Program-made: the position numbers and the translations under genes | Part shown: positions 1 through 8,420 of the stretch, in pieces | How positions within the stretch are numbered: position 1 is the first letter of the stretch | Layout of the letters: each line of letters starts with the position of its first letter | The notes under the pieces: model-generated | What the model was told of the DNA's origin: nothing | The model's input: only the letters and a program-made list of their open reading frames with translations | Databases searched by the model: none | Virus record (IMG/VR): IMGVR_UViG_3300032164_000047 | Location: 1 to 31,273 of that record | Source of the DNA: a virus | Reading direction: 5' to 3' (one strand) | DNA: 31,273 nucleotides

Positions 1-2544
1 CGTCATAGCATCGCTTTCTTTAAGAATAGACTTCCATTCCTCCGGCGTCATCAACTCCGGTGCCTTGGCCTCACCCCCAGCGGCTTCCTGAGACGCTACG
101 GGCTTCTGTACGGCCTCGGCGGCAACGGGGGGCGGCGTAACTGTCTCGGCCCTCTGCGATACCGGAACCGGCATCTTGACCTTCTTGGCTTCCGCACGGG
201 CCTTGGACGCTTCGGCAAACTTCTGGCGGGCCGCCAACTGGGCAGGACTCGCTTCGCCCTTCTTCCTGAGCGGCGTAATGGGCTTCACTGGTTCTGAAAG
301 AACAGCACCGGCAGATGTGGCCTGCGGCGGCGGGAATATAACCTCGGTCGTCGGCGGTTGTTCTCCGGCTACCTGACGCGGTGCTATTAAAGTGGTGGGG
401 GTTGGCTGTTCCCGTACCTGCTGTTCTGCTTCCACGGCTGGCGTGGCAGTAGCCAGTTCAACGCTGGGCTGGACAACGGGGGCTTCCGTGGCCGATTGGG
501 CATCGGTGGTGGCGATAGGCTGTTCTACGGGCAATTGGGCAATCTCAGCGTCGGGAATACCGGCCCTGACGTAATCGGCAAGGCGTTCTCCGGGTTCCAG
601 CGTGAATTCCGTGTCTGGCAATGCGCCTTCGTGCTGTACGCCCGCTATTACCCGGCCATCTGGCATGACGTGGTATGTGGTTTGTCCCTGCTTTTCGGCC
701 TGCAAAGCCTCTATCGGCACGGATATTCTCAATCTTGCGACGGGAGCAGGGGCTTCTTGGTCCTGCTGGACTGCGGCGGCCGGCGGCTGTTCGGCTTCCT
801 GTGCGGCGGCCCGGACTTCATCGGCCCGACCGTCCTCTACGAGTTTGATCTTGCCATCCACGATGTTGTCGTTCATGGCGGCTTCGGCCTTGGTAAGCGG
901 TGCGCCCTTGCGGAGTTCTTCCATCTCTATGAGTTCGTTGACGGTCAATACGCGACCTGATTCCCGCGCGCCGTCGAGCTGGTTCAGTCGGTTCGCCATC
1001 ATGAAGCGTTGCACATTCGCGGTGTCAGCGGGTCCGGTGACATTCTTGAGTTGCCCGAATTCAAGGGCTTCTTCTGTGGACAAGGAACCTTGGTCAATGC
1101 TTTTCTGTTCCAAGTCGTTGAGCCTTGCAAGTCGCGCCATTGCGGCATTGAATTCTTCGGTTTCTGCGGCTTCCGGCATGTTCTGTTGCACAGAATCAAT
1201 GACGGCCTTCTGCACAGCCTGCTTGCCCTGCTGAGTCTTCTGCGCGAGGTCGATTGCCGCACTGGCCGCGAGGTTGCCGCCACCAAGCCACATCATTGAC
1301 GGCACGGATTGCGTGAATGCCTGAACGCTGTTTTTGTAGATATTGGCAACTGCTCGCGGGATTTCCTTGGTCGCAACCAGATCGTCAAGGACGCGGCCCA
1401 AGAGAATAAATCCCTCTTCCGTACCCGTCTGACCCAATTCCTCGCCCGACTCCTTGACTACCTGTACGCCATAATCAATTAGCTTCCGAAGATACGCGCT
1501 CTTGATCTTGCCAGTGAACTTGCTTGCCACGGGGCCAAGACCGGGAACCCAGTTGATGTTGTCGTTGACGAATTCAATGCCCGTATAGATACCGGCTCCG
1601 GCAAGCGTAAGCGGCTTGGCGATACGAGGATCAACGCCAGCCGATTCCATGCCGCGGTCAATGTCGGCAGTAGCCTGGTTCATCCAGTATTCGAGCTGGC
1701 CCGCGGTCATGCCCCACTTGAACGCCACCGGTGCCAGTTCGGGAGCGCCAAGTAAAGCTGACCCAACAGCCAATGTTCCACCCATGACCGCGCCTTCGCC
1801 TAATCCACGAACCATTCTGGTCGAGGAACCCAATGCGCTAAGGAAGGATTTGCCCAAGCCGGTCTTGGCAACGCCGGAAGGTTCTCTGTATTCCAGATCC
1901 GCAAGCAACTGTTCGTATCGGCGGGCTTCGTCTTTGGACGTATCGGTTAAGAACGCCTGTGTCCTCAAACGGTCGGCTTTTTCCTGTTGCAACGCCCTGT
2001 TGACGGTGCGCGGTATCTGCTTGAGGAATCCACCAATACCGCTTGTGGCTTCGGCGACACGGATTTCGTGCATCACTTTGCCAATGTCTTCCGTCTTGGC
2101 GCGGGCGAGCAGGTCAGTCGAAGCAATACCGGGCTCGGAAGGTGCCGGACTCGGCTGAGGCTTACCCGGCGCAAAGCGTTCCATCAGCCCCATGCTGGCG
2201 TCGCTGTCGCTCTTTATCGGGCCGAACGGCTGAAAAGGTGCAGGCTGTGGAGCCGACGGGGCGGCCGGTGAGGTGTCCGGCACTTCGGACACAGCCTGCT
2301 TGGTGCGGGGCGCGAGAGATTCGGCTTCCTGAGCGATTCGGTCTATCTCGGCGGCAATACCGGGAGATGGCTGTCGGCCCGATGCGGGAGCGGGTTGACC
2401 CCATGACTCTGCTTCCTTGGCGGCCTTTTCGATCTCATCCCAGAATGACTGAGGCGGTGGTTGAATAGCATTGAGCCCGGCGGGTGGTGCCTGGTTTTGT
2501 TCCATTTCGAGCGCGACTCGGTCTATTTCGTCGTAGATAGACAT
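1..2544 (-). CDS. large ejection-type internal virion protein, partial (C-terminus beyond left edge)
   Basis: An open frame of 848 codons runs from ATG at 2544 to the window edge with no stop (it begins MSIYDEIDRVALEMEQ). The N-terminal 150 residues are acidic and proline-rich. Residues about 228-281 and 313-340 and a stretch near 411-431 are glycine/alanine-rich and hydrophobic, and between them lies a GEELGQTGTEE segment. That layout is typical of membrane-interacting regions in large phage internal or polyvalent proteins. From about 540 the chain is a Pro/Ala/Glu/Gln-rich linker, so further domains probably lie outside the window. It starts 4 bases after the stop of the preceding gene, so it is co-transcribed with the two other putative ejection proteins. 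No catalytic motif is seen in the visible part. The role (injected core protein) is inferred from position, size and composition. Confidence 0.7.
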   Translation of the reverse strand, partial: MSIYDEIDRVALEMEQNQAPPAGLNAIQPPPQSFWDEIEKAAKEAESWGQPAPASGRQPSPGIAAEIDRIAQEAESLAPRTKQAVSEVPDTSPAAPSAPQPAPFQPFGPIKSDSDASMGLMERFAPGKPQPSPAPSEPGIASTDLLARAKTEDIGKVMHEIRVAEATSGIGGFLKQIPRTVNRALQQEKADRLRTQAFLTDTSKDEARRYEQLLADLEYREPSGVAKTGLGKSFLSALGSSTRMVRGLGEGAVMGGTLAVGSALLGAPELAPVAFKWGMTAGQLEYWMNQATADIDRGMESAGVDPRIAKPLTLAGAGIYTGIEFVNDNINWVPGLGPVASKFTGKIKSAYLRKLIDYGVQVVKESGEELGQTGTEEGFILLGRVLDDLVATKEIPRAVANIYKNSVQAFTQSVPSMMWLGGGNLAASAAIDLAQKTQQGKQAVQKAVIDSVQQNMPEAAETEEFNAAMARLARLNDLEQKSIDQGSLSTEEALEFGQLKNVTGPADTANVQRFMMANRLNQLDGARESGRVLTVNELIEMEELRKGAPLTKAEAAMNDNIVDGKIKLVEDGRADEVRAAAQEAEQPPAAAVQQDQEAPAPVARLRISVPIEALQAEKQGQTTYHVMPDGRVIAGVQHEGALPDTEFTLEPGERLADYVRAGIPDAEIAQLPVEQPIATTDAQSATEAPVVQPSVELATATPAVEAEQQVREQPTPTTLIAPRQVAGEQPPTTEVIFPPPQATSAGAVLSEPVKPITPLRKKGEASPAQLAARQKFAEASKARAEAKKVKMPVPVSQRAETVTPPPVAAEAVQKPVASQEAAGGEAKAPELMTPEEWKSILKESDAMT

Positions 2545-2548
2545 GGAT

Positions 2549-3937
2549 TTAGAGTCCAGATTGCCCCGCCAGTTGCTTCGCCTGCTCCCTCGTGATGAGA
2601 TTATTGCGAAGCATCGTCATAATGGCTTGCGTCAGTTCGTTGGTGTCCCCACCCGAGGCCATTGCCGATACCTTGGGTCCGGCTTGTGGCGACGGTGCCT
2701 GTGGCCCTGGCGGTCTGAGCGTCGGTGGTGTAGCCTTTGTCTGCGGTGCCATCATGGGTCCGGGCGTCGGAGCTTGTCCGGGCCTGACTGGCGAAACAGG
2801 CGGAGGCCCGTTTCGCACTTGGTCCTGAATCTGGGCTTCAGACAGCGGCGAAGCAGGGGGTTGTGCAGGCTGTGCAGGAGTTGCTTGGGCCGGAGGTTGT
2901 GCTGGCATTCCGGTTGTCAAGCCGCCTTCTTCCTGCTCTGTGGCCTGTCTCGCCTTCATTTGCGTCTGTGCTATCTTCAGGAAGGTTTCCAAAGACTGTC
3001 GCCTAGCAACGGCTTTTTCGTCCTTTGTGGCAGGTGTATTGGCAAGATCGGCGGCCGCTTGCGCCACAACTCTTTGTGCCACGTCAAAGGGTAACAGCGA
3101 CATCGAATTGAGAGCGGCCTGATATTGAGGCTTGTCGCCATACGCATACAGCGCTTCGTTGACCTTGTCTAGGACGGCTGAGACATCTTTCCTCTCTGCC
3201 AAACTCAGACGCGCCTTTTCGCCGGGTTTCATGCCGCCGCCGGAACTAGCTCGTGCGTCGATACCGGCTTTCACCTTGTCTGCCCAGTTCTTTGTCTTGG
3301 CGGTTTCCAACTCCACGGGGTTCATGCGTTCGGCCTGCTCGTTTGCGGCGTTCAAACCAGTAGTTTTGGCTTGTTCCCCACGAGCTTCAGCGCGACTTTT
3401 GGCTATGCGGTCGGGGCTGGTGACAAGGTCTTCTTCGGCCTTCCATAACGCTTGGTTGGCATCTATTTCGGATTTACCGGCATCGGCTTTGCTTTTGGCA
3501 ATCCGCGACTGCTCAGTTCCCATAGCCACGTTGGCGTCAGCACCGGCACCTCTCGCTTGATACTCAGCACGCATCATATCCCATTGCTTTTTGCCTTCCT
3601 CAAGAGGATCGTCTACTTTCTCAGACAGCGCATAGGCTATGTTCTCGGGCTCCATCAGGGACACATGGCCAGCGTCGTCTATTGCGACAAAACCGCCTGT
3701 CGGTTGCCCGGCGTCGTCCTGTGCTGGCTTAACCGTTACCCACTTGTTCTTGGTCTTGCCCTGATTCATGATGTCGAGGAAGCCGTCGGTGTTCCCATAC
3801 TTCAACTGTTTAATCGCTCTTGGGAATCTGGATTCCTCAAGTTGCTCGTCTTCTTTCTCGCGAACGCGACGAGTTTCCTCATTCTCGCGTCGGTTGCTAC
3901 GCAAAGTTTGAAACGCTGATAATAGTCCTCCGGCCAT
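2549..3937 (-). CDS. putative internal virion/ejection protein, coiled-coil and Pro-rich
   Basis: 462 residues starting MAGGLLSAFQTLRSNRREN. A short hydrophobic start is followed by a long charged helical region rich in Lys, Glu, Ala and Gln (about residues 130-330) that should form coiled coil. After it comes a Pro/Ala/Gln-rich tract (about 340-425). The last 30 residues are a helical patch (ELTQAIMTMLRNNLITREQA). A good ribosome site (AAGGAGATCGCT) precedes the ATG. The gene sits 15 bases after the 450-residue protein and 4 bases before the large partial protein. This three-gene run after the tail genes matches the place where short-tailed phages keep core proteins ejected into the host. 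The family is not recognised and the role is inferred from context. Confidence 0.65.
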   Translation of the reverse strand: MAGGLLSAFQTLRSNRRENEETRRVREKEDEQLEESRFPRAIKQLKYGNTDGFLDIMNQGKTKNKWVTVKPAQDDAGQPTGGFVAIDDAGHVSLMEPENIAYALSEKVDDPLEEGKKQWDMMRAEYQARGAGADANVAMGTEQSRIAKSKADAGKSEIDANQALWKAEEDLVTSPDRIAKSRAEARGEQAKTTGLNAANEQAERMNPVELETAKTKNWADKVKAGIDARASSGGGMKPGEKARLSLAERKDVSAVLDKVNEALYAYGDKPQYQAALNSMSLLPFDVAQRVVAQAAADLANTPATKDEKAVARRQSLETFLKIAQTQMKARQATEQEEGGLTTGMPAQPPAQATPAQPAQPPASPLSEAQIQDQVRNGPPPVSPVRPGQAPTPGPMMAPQTKATPPTLRPPGPQAPSPQAGPKVSAMASGGDTNELTQAIMTMLRNNLITREQAKQLAGQSGL

Positions 3938-3952
3938 AGCGATCTCCTTGTT

Positions 3953-5305
3953 CTACCCGGTGGCCCATTTGAGCCAATCAAGGGTTGTGTCTTTAGCTCC
4001 TTCTTTAGCGGCCTTTACGTTCGATGCGCCTTTTTCAAGGAGCCCATACCAGTCTATCATGCCGCTGTACGGGCTCGTGTACAAGCCAGCCCTGTCGCTG
4101 GCCGTACCTGCCGCGCTGGTGTAACCTTGTTCGGCGGAACTCAGGCCCGACAAGCCACCAGCGGTCATGCCCGCCGCAGAGCCCGTAGTTGACACGGCCT
4201 TGCCTGCATAGGGTTCGCCAAGACCGACGGCGTATTTCTTCTTGTCCCAGTTCTCGGTGCGGGTTGTGTCCCGTGCGGTATTCATGGCCCCGGCTTGTGC
4301 GGCTGTCCCGGCGATGTCGCGCAAACGCTGTGCGCGTTGCCACGTCGGGTCTGCGGAGGAAAGCCCTGCACTGAGAAGGCCCGCTTCCTGTTCCTGCCCA
4401 AGTTCGTTGAACTTCTGCTTGACCCCGGCCCCGGCGCGTTCTGCGGCGTAGTCGAGTGGCGTACCAGCTTGGCTCTCTTTGACGAACTGGGTTTCAAGCG
4501 GCTCATAGACGGTCTTCCAGCGGTTCCACAAGTCCTCGGAACGGCCCTCCTGCTTCTTGGCAAGTTCCATCTCGAAGTTGTTGCGGGTTTCAGCAATCTT
4601 GGCAATCTTGTCGGCAGTTTTGAGTTGCGAGTTCTGAATGCCCTTGATCTCGTTGGCGTAGGCATCCATGCGGGCCATCCAATTGCTGAACTGGAATTGC
4701 GTACCCTGTGTGGGCGTCACGTCTTGGGCTGGTAGATATGAACCGCCGCCACCGGGAACAGTTCCGCCACTATTGACGCCAGAGACTGATGTTGGACTGA
4801 CGTAGTTGCCTTGCTGGTCTCTGGTTCCGCCGGGAAGCACGGGATTAACGCGGTTGCCGCCGCCTGGTCCGGTTCCGTCTGACGTGGAGTTCGGAAGATA
4901 CGGTGACTTGAGTGTGTAATACACGCCGTGGGAAGTAGTGATCGTCCTGTATTGACTCTGCTGATCGGCTGGCAACTTCTTCCAGTCGTCTCTCCCTATG
5001 GTCGTAGGGGCCGGATTCCGAGCAGGCATCGTCCTCGGATCGTTGCCACCTCGATTCCCGCCAGTCCCTCCGCTGGAGCCTCCGGCTGATACGAAGTCGC
5101 CGCCGTACAAGCTGTTCATTTTCTGCTGTAACGCGGAATTGGTGGGGTCTTTCGTGAAGGCGATGTATGCGTCAACATACGGCATATTGCGCGGCTGTCC
5201 TTCGCCGCCAGTCGTGAGTGCAACATGGCCTTGCTGGTGATTGTAGATTAACGCTTGTCGTGAATTCGGAAATGAATCCCATTGCGATTGTGACCAGTTG
5301 CCCAT
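3953..5305 (-). CDS. putative internal virion protein, Gly/Ser-rich
   Basis: 450 residues (MGNWSQSQWDSFPNSRQAL). The first 200 residues are rich in Gly, Ser, Asn and Pro and low in complexity. Residues about 205-330 are a charged helical segment, followed by an Ala/Gly/Ser-rich C-terminal third with little charge. The ribosome site AAGGAGCGC lies upstream of the ATG. It is the first gene of the three-gene ejection-protein run and has the largest upstream gap nearby (96 bases), in which a TTGACA-type -35 box is present. Such low-complexity, Ala-rich sequences are common among virion core proteins of short-tailed phages, but no named family is recognised. Confidence 0.6.
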   Translation of the reverse strand: MGNWSQSQWDSFPNSRQALIYNHQQGHVALTTGGEGQPRNMPYVDAYIAFTKDPTNSALQQKMNSLYGGDFVSAGGSSGGTGGNRGGNDPRTMPARNPAPTTIGRDDWKKLPADQQSQYRTITTSHGVYYTLKSPYLPNSTSDGTGPGGGNRVNPVLPGGTRDQQGNYVSPTSVSGVNSGGTVPGGGGSYLPAQDVTPTQGTQFQFSNWMARMDAYANEIKGIQNSQLKTADKIAKIAETRNNFEMELAKKQEGRSEDLWNRWKTVYEPLETQFVKESQAGTPLDYAAERAGAGVKQKFNELGQEQEAGLLSAGLSSADPTWQRAQRLRDIAGTAAQAGAMNTARDTTRTENWDKKKYAVGLGEPYAGKAVSTTGSAAGMTAGGLSGLSSAEQGYTSAAGTASDRAGLYTSPYSGMIDWYGLLEKGASNVKAAKEGAKDTTLDWLKWATG

Positions 5306-5364
5306 GATAGCGCTCCTTGTCCCTATCGGCCATCATGGCGGCTCATGGAGAGACGTTGATATGT

Positions 5365-5393
5365 TGCTTTACTCTGTTTTTCCTATTTGTCAA
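5365..5393 (-). promoter_or_regulatory. weak candidate promoter upstream of the ejection genes
   Basis: On the minus strand a perfect -35 box TTGACA (5388-5393) is followed after 16 bases by TAAAGC (5366-5371). The -10 match is poor and lacks the TGn extension seen at other candidate promoters in this window. It lies in the 96-base gap before the 450-residue gene, where a promoter would make sense. Confidence 0.25.
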
Positions 5394-5401
5394 TCATGTT
5401 T

Positions 5402-5932
5402 TTAGGTTCCCTGCTTCGCCTGCATCATCAGCATCAGCGCGTAGCGGTCAAAGCAATATTCCTTCAACGCCGCGAGTTCCGTCCGGTACTGCTGTGGAAT
5501 GAACACGTCACAGGGCATGGCCCGTACTTCGTCCGGCACAAGGTCAATGTTGTGATCGCCTTGGTTAAGGTCTCTCCACGCCGACAACCCGAAGTTCCGC
5601 ACAGCCCGTTCCATGATCCACGCCATTGCCTTGCCGGTACGGTCGCACTTGGCGGCTTCCCTGAGCATCCTGTCTGCCTCTATCTGCGAACGCAACTGAT
5701 ACATGTATGCCGTGTCATGTGGCGCGGCGGCGCGGCGGTATAGGCCCGTATAGGGGCTTCCGAAGATGGTCCAGCCGAAGCGGGGGATTGTTGCGCCGTC
5801 GATGATGTCGCCCCTGAAGCACGGCCAGAGCCTGCCATCCGAATCGAGGAAAGCGAAGTCGAAGTACACGACCATTTGCAACTTGTCGTGTGGTATCTCT
5901 TCGAGAACCAGCCTGCCCAAGAACTCGCTCAT
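5402..5932 (-). CDS. DUF1353 family protein
   Basis: 176 residues. The core IDGATIPRFGW followed by GSPYTGLYRRAAAPHD and a later EADRMLREA segment is the signature of DUF1353, a family common in tailed phages and often found near late or lysis genes. The biochemical function is unknown. The conserved Asp, Arg, His and Asp of this core (residues about 45-75) are all present and look like a potential metal or active site, but that is inference. The start overlaps the stop of the preceding 70-residue gene by ATGA, so translation is coupled. The family assignment is strong and the role open. Confidence 0.8.
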   Translation of the reverse strand: MSEFLGRLVLEEIPHDKLQMVVYFDFAFLDSDGRLWPCFRGDIIDGATIPRFGWTIFGSPYTGLYRRAAAPHDTAYMYQLRSQIEADRMLREAAKCDRTGKAMAWIMERAVRNFGLSAWRDLNQGDHNIDLVPDEVRAMPCDVFIPQQYRTELAALKEYCFDRYALMLMMQAKQGT

Positions 5933-6141
5933 GTTCCAATCCTCGCGTTATGCGCCGCTGCCATCTCGCACTCCTCACGCCATGCTCGCGTCTTGTCCAT
6001 CGCGTCAATGTCTGTGCGTATCGCCGCCAGCGTTGCTCGTGCCGCGTCCGTCATTTGAACTTGCCCCTCAAGGCGTTCGAGCTTCACCCGAAGCTGGCTG
6101 AGAAACAGATGCAGTTCGTGACAGTGCGAGATTAGATTCAT
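5929..6141 (-). CDS. small helical protein, overlaps membrane-protein gene
   Basis: 70 residues (MNLISHCHELHLFLSQ). Predicted to be almost wholly helical, with heptad-like Leu spacing (LSQLRVKLERLEGQV) and no membrane segment. Its first 74 bases overlap, in another frame, the end of the 154-residue membrane-protein gene. AGGGAACATAGCAC precedes the ATG, giving it a ribosome site inside that gene. Its stop overlaps the start of the DUF1353 gene (ATGA). A small coiled-coil product overlapping a membrane-protein gene is reminiscent of lysis cassettes, but no signal anchor or lipobox is present, so spanin identity is not supported. Confidence 0.55.
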   Translation of the reverse strand: MNLISHCHELHLFLSQLRVKLERLEGQVQMTDAARATLAAIRTDIDAMDKTRAWREECEMAAAHNARIGT

Positions 6142-6532
6142 GTGCTATGTTCCCTATGGCGATCTTGTTCGAGCCGATGAGGTAGATGAGGTAGAACACG
6201 GAAATCAGCAGGATAAGCCTGTTGATGTCGCGCAGTGAATCTTTGTCCGCGAATTGCACCTTGGCCCCACCGGGAAGCGTGAGGGTCCGCCTGCCGTTGC
6301 CGTTTCCGTGGCCGTTGGTTTTGGCGACTTGCTTTGCGACTTCGGCGGGCAACAAACTCACGGCTTCGGACAGTTCGCCGATGTCCTTGCGTACCGCGAT
6401 GCAATGGCGGATCGTGAACTTCTGCGCTCGGACAACAGAACTATGCCCGGCGGGTCCACAATCCTTTGCGTCGAGGTCCGCAATGATATCCTCGGCTTCT
6501 CTTTCAATCACATTGTCAGTTGCCTCTGTCAT
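6068..6532 (-). CDS. single-pass membrane protein, unknown (holin or tail-associated candidate)
   Basis: 154 residues. The N-terminal 100 residues are charged and soluble (EREAEDIIADLDAKDCGPAG, then a Gly/Asn/His-rich linker near 73-81). One strong membrane segment lies at about 103-120 (INRLILLISVFYLIYLIG), followed by a short polar tail. GAGGGAGAGC precedes the ATG. It lies between a secreted small protein and the overlapping helical/DUF1353 pair. The layout (one helix, soluble N-terminal domain) could fit a holin-like or accessory membrane protein. No family is recognised. Confidence 0.6.
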   Translation of the reverse strand: MTEATDNVIEREAEDIIADLDAKDCGPAGHSSVVRAQKFTIRHCIAVRKDIGELSEAVSLLPAEVAKQVAKTNGHGNGNGRRTLTLPGGAKVQFADKDSLRDINRLILLISVFYLIYLIGSNKIAIGNIAHESNLALSRTASVSQPASGEARTP

Positions 6533-6562
6533 GCTCTCCCTCTTTCCCCTTGTGCCGCTCTG

Positions 6563-6958
6563 TTATTTGTCTGCCAGGACAGTCCAGCCCAGTTTCGCAA
6601 GGTCTATCCTTGCCGACTTGGCTTGGCTTTCAATCTCACGCTTCTGGTCGTCGGTCATTGTCAGCTTCAGCGCAATGATAGATTCAATGGCAAGTTGCAG
6701 GGTTTTGCATTCCACGATCTTGTGCGGCGTGTACGTCGTGCTTCCGGTGAAGTACGGCTCCAGCACAAGTGCCTTGCCGTTGTGCACGAATCGCCAGCAC
6801 TCGATTTTCGATGAGCTGTAATCCGTTACCACCTTGCCTTTTGCCGACGTAAAGATATTGGTCTTGCTGTTGACAACGACATCTGCGGAGAGTGTTGCCT
6901 GTCCGTAGCTGACTACTGCTATCAACGCCATGGCGATAATGGTGCATAGTGTTTTCAT
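6563..6958 (-). CDS. small exported protein, unknown
   Basis: 131 residues with a clear Sec signal peptide: a Lys after Met, hydrophobic core TIIAMALIAVVS and probable cleavage after SYG (MKTLCTIIAMALIAVVSYGQ). The mature part is mixed, with a beta-like first half and a helical C-terminal third (DDQKREIESQAKSARIDLAK). It starts one base after the stop of the BspA-like repeat gene (TAA C ATG), so it belongs to the same transcription unit as the adhesin-like genes. No family is recognised. It is one of five proteins with an export signal in the virion gene block. Confidence 0.6.
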   Translation of the reverse strand: MKTLCTIIAMALIAVVSYGQATLSADVVVNSKTNIFTSAKGKVVTDYSSSKIECWRFVHNGKALVLEPYFTGSTTYTPHKIVECKTLQLAIESIIALKLTMTDDQKREIESQAKSARIDLAKLGWTVLADK

Positions 6959-6959
6959 G

Positions 6960-8420
6960 TTAATTCACCGTCACAGTCCATGTTTTCGCCCTAAGATTTG
7001 TAACCGCCACATACCCTGCCGCGTTAGCCGCTTGATTTGAAATGCCCACTGTGGTGCCGCCGACATTGATGGTGCCGTTAGTTGCACCGGAATTGTCGAG
7101 GTCAATCAGGATTTGAGACACGTCATCTTGTACCAGCGAGCAGTTATCCCACCGCATTGTGAAGCCGTTTGTTTTGATGTTGTTGGCAAAGCATCCGGGT
7201 CGGTTGGTGTAAGTGAGTTTTGAATTGTAGCAGTCGAAGTCTACGATGTTTGTGCGCCAAGGAGTCCAATTGCCAACTGAGCCTGTGAGGTTAGAGCAGG
7301 AACGGAAACAGTCGTGAAAGGTTGTGCATTTAACCATTGTGGCGAAATTGGAGACGTTGCCTGTAAGGCCGGAGCACATACGGAATGTTTCAGAACAGGT
7401 TGTATTACTCACCATCGTGGAGAAATCAGACATCGAACCAGTGAGACCGGAGCAACCGGAGAAGGTGGCGCTAAGAGAAGTGTTGAGGACCATCGTGGAG
7501 AAGTCGGACATCGGACCCGTGAGACCAGAGCAACTTTGGAAGGTGGCGATAAGAGAAGTGTTGAGGACCATCGTGGAGAAATCGGACATCGGACCCGTGA
7601 GACCAGAGCAACCGTTGAAGGTGGTGTTAAGAGTAGTGTTGCTCACTATCGTGGAGAAATCAGACATCGGACCCGTGAGACCAGAGCAACCGTTGAAGGT
7701 GGCGCTAAGAGAAGTGTTGAGGACCATCGTGGAGAAATCGGACATCGGACCCGTGAGACCAGAGCAACTTTGGAAGGTGTAGCCAAGAGAAGTGTTGAGG
7801 ACCATCGTGGAGAAATCGGACATCGAACCAGTGAGACCAGAGCAACCGTTGAAGGTGCGGTCAAGAGAAGTGTTGCGTACCAAATTAGACACAACTGGCA
7901 TATTTGTAACACCAGAATCGCGCCACGAACTATTCAACGTGTTTATTGAAACCGGCAACAACTCGGCATTGCTCCAGCCAAAGCGGTTTGTGTTGTATGC
8001 CCATGAAATTGAAGCCAGTGCCGTCTGCGAATTAGAGACGCCACTGATAGTCACATTGGTTACGAATGCTCGTACCGTCGCTTGGTTGAAACTATACGCA
8101 GTTACTTTGGGCCATTGACTTATTGTGAGCGTGTACTGGCCTGCGTTTGTGAAGAAAGTAAATGGCGGGGTTTTGGTATTTGTAGTACTTGCATCAGGAG
8201 CAGTCCACAATATCTCAGGCCCGAAATTGGTGATAGTAGCCGCTGTTATTGTTGGAGGCACGTTGGTTGTATTGGCTTGAATGCCGAAAGTGAAGGTGGC
8301 TACGGGACCGCTGGGGCCTTGCGACAAATAACAAGCCGGGTTAACAAGCATCTGCACCCCTGCCGCTACGCAAGCGACAAGCAGACAGCCGCAGAGCAAA
8401 ACTGCAATTCGGGTTTTCAT
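6960..8420 (-). CDS. BspA-like 26-residue-repeat surface protein with lipoprotein-type signal
   Basis: 486 residues from ATG at 8420, chosen because it overlaps the previous stop (ATGA) and begins with a signal sequence, MKTRIAVLLCGCLLVAC. LVAC at residues 14-17 is a lipobox. Cleavage as an ordinary signal peptide after VAA is the alternative. Residues about 185-390 hold seven to eight copies of a 26-residue repeat with core CSGLTGPMSDFSTMV, each carrying one Cys. The period and the pattern F-x-G-C-S-x-L-T match the BspA-type/26-residue surface repeat (TIGR02167/DUF285 group), which forms a leucine-rich-like solenoid in bacterial adhesins. The C-terminus is Asn/Thr-rich. Position among tail genes suggests a fibre or a phage-encoded adhesin displayed on the host. 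The repeats are nearly identical at DNA level, so copy number may change by recombination. Confidence 0.75.
   Translation of the reverse strand: MKTRIAVLLCGCLLVACVAAGVQMLVNPACYLSQGPSGPVATFTFGIQANTTNVPPTITAATITNFGPEILWTAPDASTTNTKTPPFTFFTNAGQYTLTISQWPKVTAYSFNQATVRAFVTNVTISGVSNSQTALASISWAYNTNRFGWSNAELLPVSINTLNSSWRDSGVTNMPVVSNLVRNTSLDRTFNGCSGLTGSMSDFSTMVLNTSLGYTFQSCSGLTGPMSDFSTMVLNTSLSATFNGCSGLTGPMSDFSTIVSNTTLNTTFNGCSGLTGPMSDFSTMVLNTSLIATFQSCSGLTGPMSDFSTMVLNTSLSATFSGCSGLTGSMSDFSTMVSNTTCSETFRMCSGLTGNVSNFATMVKCTTFHDCFRSCSNLTGSVGNWTPWRTNIVDFDCYNSKLTYTNRPGCFANNIKTNGFTMRWDNCSLVQDDVSQILIDLDNSGATNGTINVGGTTVGISNQAANAAGYVAVTNLRAKTWTVTVN
7340..7880 (-). repeat. 78-base tandem repeats coding the 26-residue units
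   Basis: About seven tandem units with a 78-base period, for example GTGGAGAA on the plus strand at 7495 and again 78 bases on. The middle units are almost identical, and the outer units are more diverged. The period is a whole number of codons, so gain or loss of units keeps the frame. They lie inside the BspA-like gene. Confidence 0.85.

Noticed and set aside
602-1234. Plus-strand frame of 210 residues at the left edge
   Set aside because: Ser/Ala/Cys-biased antisense reading of the large ejection protein frame, which is open for 848 codons.
7340-7880. CRISPR-like repeats
   Set aside because: The 78-base period keeps the reading frame, there are no unique spacers between equal repeats, and the unit is a known protein repeat.
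7314-7949. Long plus-strand frames with repeated HHRGE-type units
   Set aside because: They are the antisense reading of the 78-base repeats in the minus-strand BspA-like gene. No ribosome site or signal is present, and the minus-strand frame has a signal peptide and known repeat type.
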